From positions 62,001 through 126,000 of the forward strand of contig CANFLU010000001.1 in assembly GCA_947447975.1 (NCBI GenBank): 64,000 nt of DNA. The letters run 5' to 3'. Numbering within the stretch: the stretch's first letter is position 1; the number at the start of each line of letters is the position of its first letter. Origin of the DNA: Comamonadaceae bacterium. Its GTDB lineage: Bacteria; Pseudomonadota; Gammaproteobacteria; Burkholderiales; Burkholderiaceae_C. The position numbers and the translations under genes are program-made. Below are positions 61,646 through 64,000 of this stretch, piece by piece. The notes beneath the pieces were generated by a model. That model had not been told where the DNA came from and ran no database searches. It saw nothing but the letters and a program-made list of their open reading frames with translations.

Positions 61646-62536
61646 ATGGGTCACACGGTCACAATCCTCGATGGCGGCATGGGCCGTGAACTCAAACGCA
61701 TAGGCGCACCTTTTCAGCAACCCGAATGGTCTGCGCTGGCGCTGATGCAAGGGCCGCAGTTTGTACGCCAAGCGCACGATGCGTTTGCCCACAGCGGCGC
61801 GCAGGTACTGACGACCAATAGCTACGCGGTCGTACCTTTTCATATCGGCCAAGAGCGCTTTGACGCGCAAGGCGTGGCCCTGGCCCGCCTGTCCGCCGAA
61901 CTGGCCCGCGCCAGTGCTGACGCGGCTGGGCACCATGTGCTGGTAGCCGGTTCGCTGCCACCGGCGCTGGGGTCTTACCGCCCTGATTTGTTTGTCCATG
62001 CGCAGTCGGTGGCGATACACCGCACACTGATCGAAGGCCTGGACGCGCTGGTCGATGTGTGGTTGGCCGAGACGCAAAGTTCGATTGCCGAAATCCGCGC
62101 CGCGCACGAAGCGCTGGGCACCAACACCAAACCCTTGTGGATTTCTTTCACACTCGACGATGAGCCCGAAGGCGATGCCGTTACGCTGCGCTCGGGTGAG
62201 TCCGTCGATGCTGCCGTCCGCGAAGCGCTGGCCTTGGGTGCCAAAGCCGTGCTGTTTAATTGCAGCCAGCCCGAGGTGATGGAAGCGGCCGTCGTGGCGG
62301 CGCGCAAAGTGATAGGCGACACGGGCGTGGACATCGGCGTGTATGCCAATGCCTTTCCTCCACAATCGAAAAAAGCGACGGCCAATGCCGTCATTCTGGA
62401 CATCCGCGCCGACCTGGACCCGCTGTCTTACACCGGCTGGGCGCAGCGCTGGGTGAACCAGGGCGCCACCATGGTGGGGGGCTGTTGCGGCATTTCGCCC
62501 GAGCATATTGCCGAGCTATCCCGCACATTTTCTTAA
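61646..62536 (+). CDS. Homocysteine S-methyltransferase-family protein
   Basis: VTILDGGMGRELKRIG, AVLFNCSQPEVME, GATMVGGCCGISPEHIAEL (zinc GGCC motif). Confidence 0.9.
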   Translation: MGHTVTILDGGMGRELKRIGAPFQQPEWSALALMQGPQFVRQAHDAFAHSGAQVLTTNSYAVVPFHIGQERFDAQGVALARLSAELARASADAAGHHVLVAGSLPPALGSYRPDLFVHAQSVAIHRTLIEGLDALVDVWLAETQSSIAEIRAAHEALGTNTKPLWISFTLDDEPEGDAVTLRSGESVDAAVREALALGAKAVLFNCSQPEVMEAAVVAARKVIGDTGVDIGVYANAFPPQSKKATANAVILDIRADLDPLSYTGWAQRWVNQGATMVGGCCGISPEHIAELSRTFS

Positions 62537-62548
62537 AGCGAGCGCTGC

Positions 62549-62974
62549 ATGCGTATTTGGCAAAAACCTATTAGCATTGAGCTGCTCACTGCGGGCACTC
62601 GCAAAACAGCGGACGAACACCTGGGCATTGAGTTTGTCGAGGTGGGCGACGACTACATCGTGGGCCGCGTGCCGGTGGATGAACGCACGCGTCAGCCCTA
62701 TGGCTTGTTGCACGGCGGCGTGTCGGTAGTACTGGCCGAAACATTGGGCTCCTGCGGCGCGGCTTTTTCTTGCCCCCCGGGCTACCGCGCTGTGGGGCTG
62801 GATATCAATGCCAATCATTTGCGTGGCGTATCCTCAGGTTGGGTCACCGGTATTGCGCGTCCGATGCACCGGGGCCGCACGACGCATGTGTGGCAAATTG
62901 AGTTGCGCGATGAGGCTGGCAATATGAGCTGCATCTCGCGCATCACGATGGCGATCTTGGCGCCTGCGGGTTAA
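62549..62974 (+). CDS. Hotdog-fold thioesterase (PaaI/MenI-like)
   Basis: EFVEVGDDYIVGRVPVDERTRQPYGLLHGGVSVVLAETLGSCGA. Confidence 0.88.
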   Translation: MRIWQKPISIELLTAGTRKTADEHLGIEFVEVGDDYIVGRVPVDERTRQPYGLLHGGVSVVLAETLGSCGAAFSCPPGYRAVGLDINANHLRGVSSGWVTGIARPMHRGRTTHVWQIELRDEAGNMSCISRITMAILAPAG

Positions 62975-63063
62975 GGCGCGCGCCCTTGCAGTCAAGGGTT
63001 TGTGGGAGTCCCCCTTTGACCTTGCTCCCTGCAAACCACCTCTGGTATGTACCAGAAGGGCTG

Positions 63064-63600
63064 CTAATCCTGGCTCGCGGGTCTCTCCGACGGCATAGTC
63101 CAAGCCAAGACCATTGATGGCATGCAAGCTAACCACATAAAGTAAGAAACAATAGTTTGCGAAAACCCAGTTTCGCTGGTTGGAAGGGGGAGACTAAAAA
63201 TTTCAGAGGCGATCAGTAAATAGGTGAAAACATAAACTACGCAAATACCCCCCATATTGCGATACGCGTCTAAGTAGCCAGCATTGCGTATCGCGATGAG
63301 TCTTTCATCCAATAGTTCGTCCGGCGCATCTGCGACATGGCGAACTGATGCTCTCAATTTGAAATACAGAATCAGCACGCTTGCCAAAGTCGCGATTTCC
63401 AAATAGGAGCGCACTTTCGGCTGCTCAATAAAGACGGATAAAGCCAAGACAATGATGAGGAACGAAATGAACAGAATCAGTATTCTTCTGTTTTTTTGGC
63501 TTCTGAAAACAGAAGGACGGTTATCGGCCAGGCTACGGACAACCTCATCGCGTGTGATGCCCTCTACCCAATAAAAAGTTTTTTCGTTTTTGTCACCCAT
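63064..63600 (-). CDS. Multi-pass membrane protein of unknown function, partner of the downstream-coordinate HTH gene
   Basis: About four hydrophobic segments (ILILFISFLIIVLALSVFI; YLEIATLASVLILYF; ICVVYVFTYLLIASEIF; YFMWLACMPSMVLAW); follows the HTH gene on the same strand. Confidence 0.6.
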   Translation of the reverse strand: MGDKNEKTFYWVEGITRDEVVRSLADNRPSVFRSQKNRRILILFISFLIIVLALSVFIEQPKVRSYLEIATLASVLILYFKLRASVRHVADAPDELLDERLIAIRNAGYLDAYRNMGGICVVYVFTYLLIASEIFSLPLPTSETGFSQTIVSYFMWLACMPSMVLAWTMPSERPASQD

Positions 63601-63601
63601 T

Positions 63602-63835
63602 TCATTTGCCTTTCTTAAAAGGTTTGTTTGAAAACAAACGCTGAACGTCCGTTTCAAATGATTCGGCGATACGAAGTGCCAAAGCCAAACTCGGGCTGTA
63701 TTCGCCGCGCTCTAGATACCCTATGGTTTGATAATGGACACCCACCATTTCCGCCAATTGCTGCCGAGACATCCCGAGCAGTTCACGCTGTTCAGCGATG
63801 CGGTTGTAGACGGGTACTTCTTCGTTTCTGCTCAT
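63602..63835 (-). CDS. XRE/Cro-type HTH regulator
   Basis: YNRIAEQRELLGMSRQQLAEMVGVHYQTIGYLERGEYSPSLALALRIAESFETDVQRLF. Confidence 0.92.
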   Translation of the reverse strand: MSRNEEVPVYNRIAEQRELLGMSRQQLAEMVGVHYQTIGYLERGEYSPSLALALRIAESFETDVQRLFSNKPFKKGK

Positions 63836-63839
63836 GTCA

Positions 63840-63873
63840 TATAGTATAAATGCTACATAGCATTTATACTATA
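63840..63873. promoter_or_regulatory. Perfect 34-bp palindrome (16-bp arms, CA/TG centre) at the HTH gene start; candidate operator
   Basis: TATAGTATAAATGCTA-CA-TAGCATTTATACTATA, ending 5 bp from the start codon. Confidence 0.85.
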
Positions 63874-63903
63874 AATTTCCCGTTTGCCCTGCCGATGTTG
63901 AGG

Positions 63904-64000
63904 TTATGACAATCCGGCGCCATCCAGATACTGCGCCAAAAAGTCCAGATCCTTTTCGCGAACACCCAGACTTTTAAAGTTTGCGTGCCATTGGGCTGTT
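63904..64000 (-). CDS. C-terminal fragment of a CDS truncated by the window edge, function unknown
   Basis: Open minus-strand frame ...AQWHANFKSLGVREKDLDFLAQYLDGAGLS* ending TAA at 63904. Confidence 0.5.
   Translation of the reverse strand, partial: TAQWHANFKSLGVREKDLDFLAQYLDGAGLS

Noticed and set aside
1-64000. Search for CRISPR arrays, prophage genes, transposases, retrons, tRNAs and rRNA
   Set aside because: No regularly spaced repeat-spacer pattern, integrase other than XerC, reverse transcriptase, transposase or rRNA signature was seen; no cloverleaf was recognised, though tRNAscan was not run.

Overview
This 64 kb window comes from a high-GC bacterial chromosome. Gene content and order fit a betaproteobacterium (Burkholderiales, Comamonadaceae-like); that taxonomic call is inference. 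Most of it is ordinary metabolic and housekeeping sequence: beta-alanine/malonate-semialdehyde catabolism, an acyl-CoA/leucine-type catabolic cluster with aceK, glyQS-lnt-corC-gmhB-plsC, kbl-tdh, rnpB (RNase P RNA), dapF-DUF484-xerC, priA, uvrD/rep, recQ, pckG, a SulP transporter and a MocR-linked FAD-oxidase cluster. There is no phage, CRISPR array, rRNA, recognised tRNA or known defence island. Accessory-like features are a VapBC toxin-antitoxin pair and an XRE/membrane-protein pair with a perfect 34-bp palindromic promoter/operator. The most interesting signals are: (1) a TauABC-like ABC transporter with an arginase-family hydrolase, RidA and a VOC protein, preceded by an NtrC-like site and a sigma-54-like -24/-12 promoter, suggesting a nitrogen-controlled guanidino-compound scavenging operon; (2) a ~790 bp non-coding region between xerC and priA with four co-oriented DnaA boxes in ~200-bp iteron-like units, near a change in gene-strand polarity; (3) a tandem-hairpin 5' leader directly in front of pckG; (4) a 24-bp perfect palindrome beside the MerR/LiuR-like regulator. 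All calls come from reading the sequence and the supplied ORFs; no database search was run.
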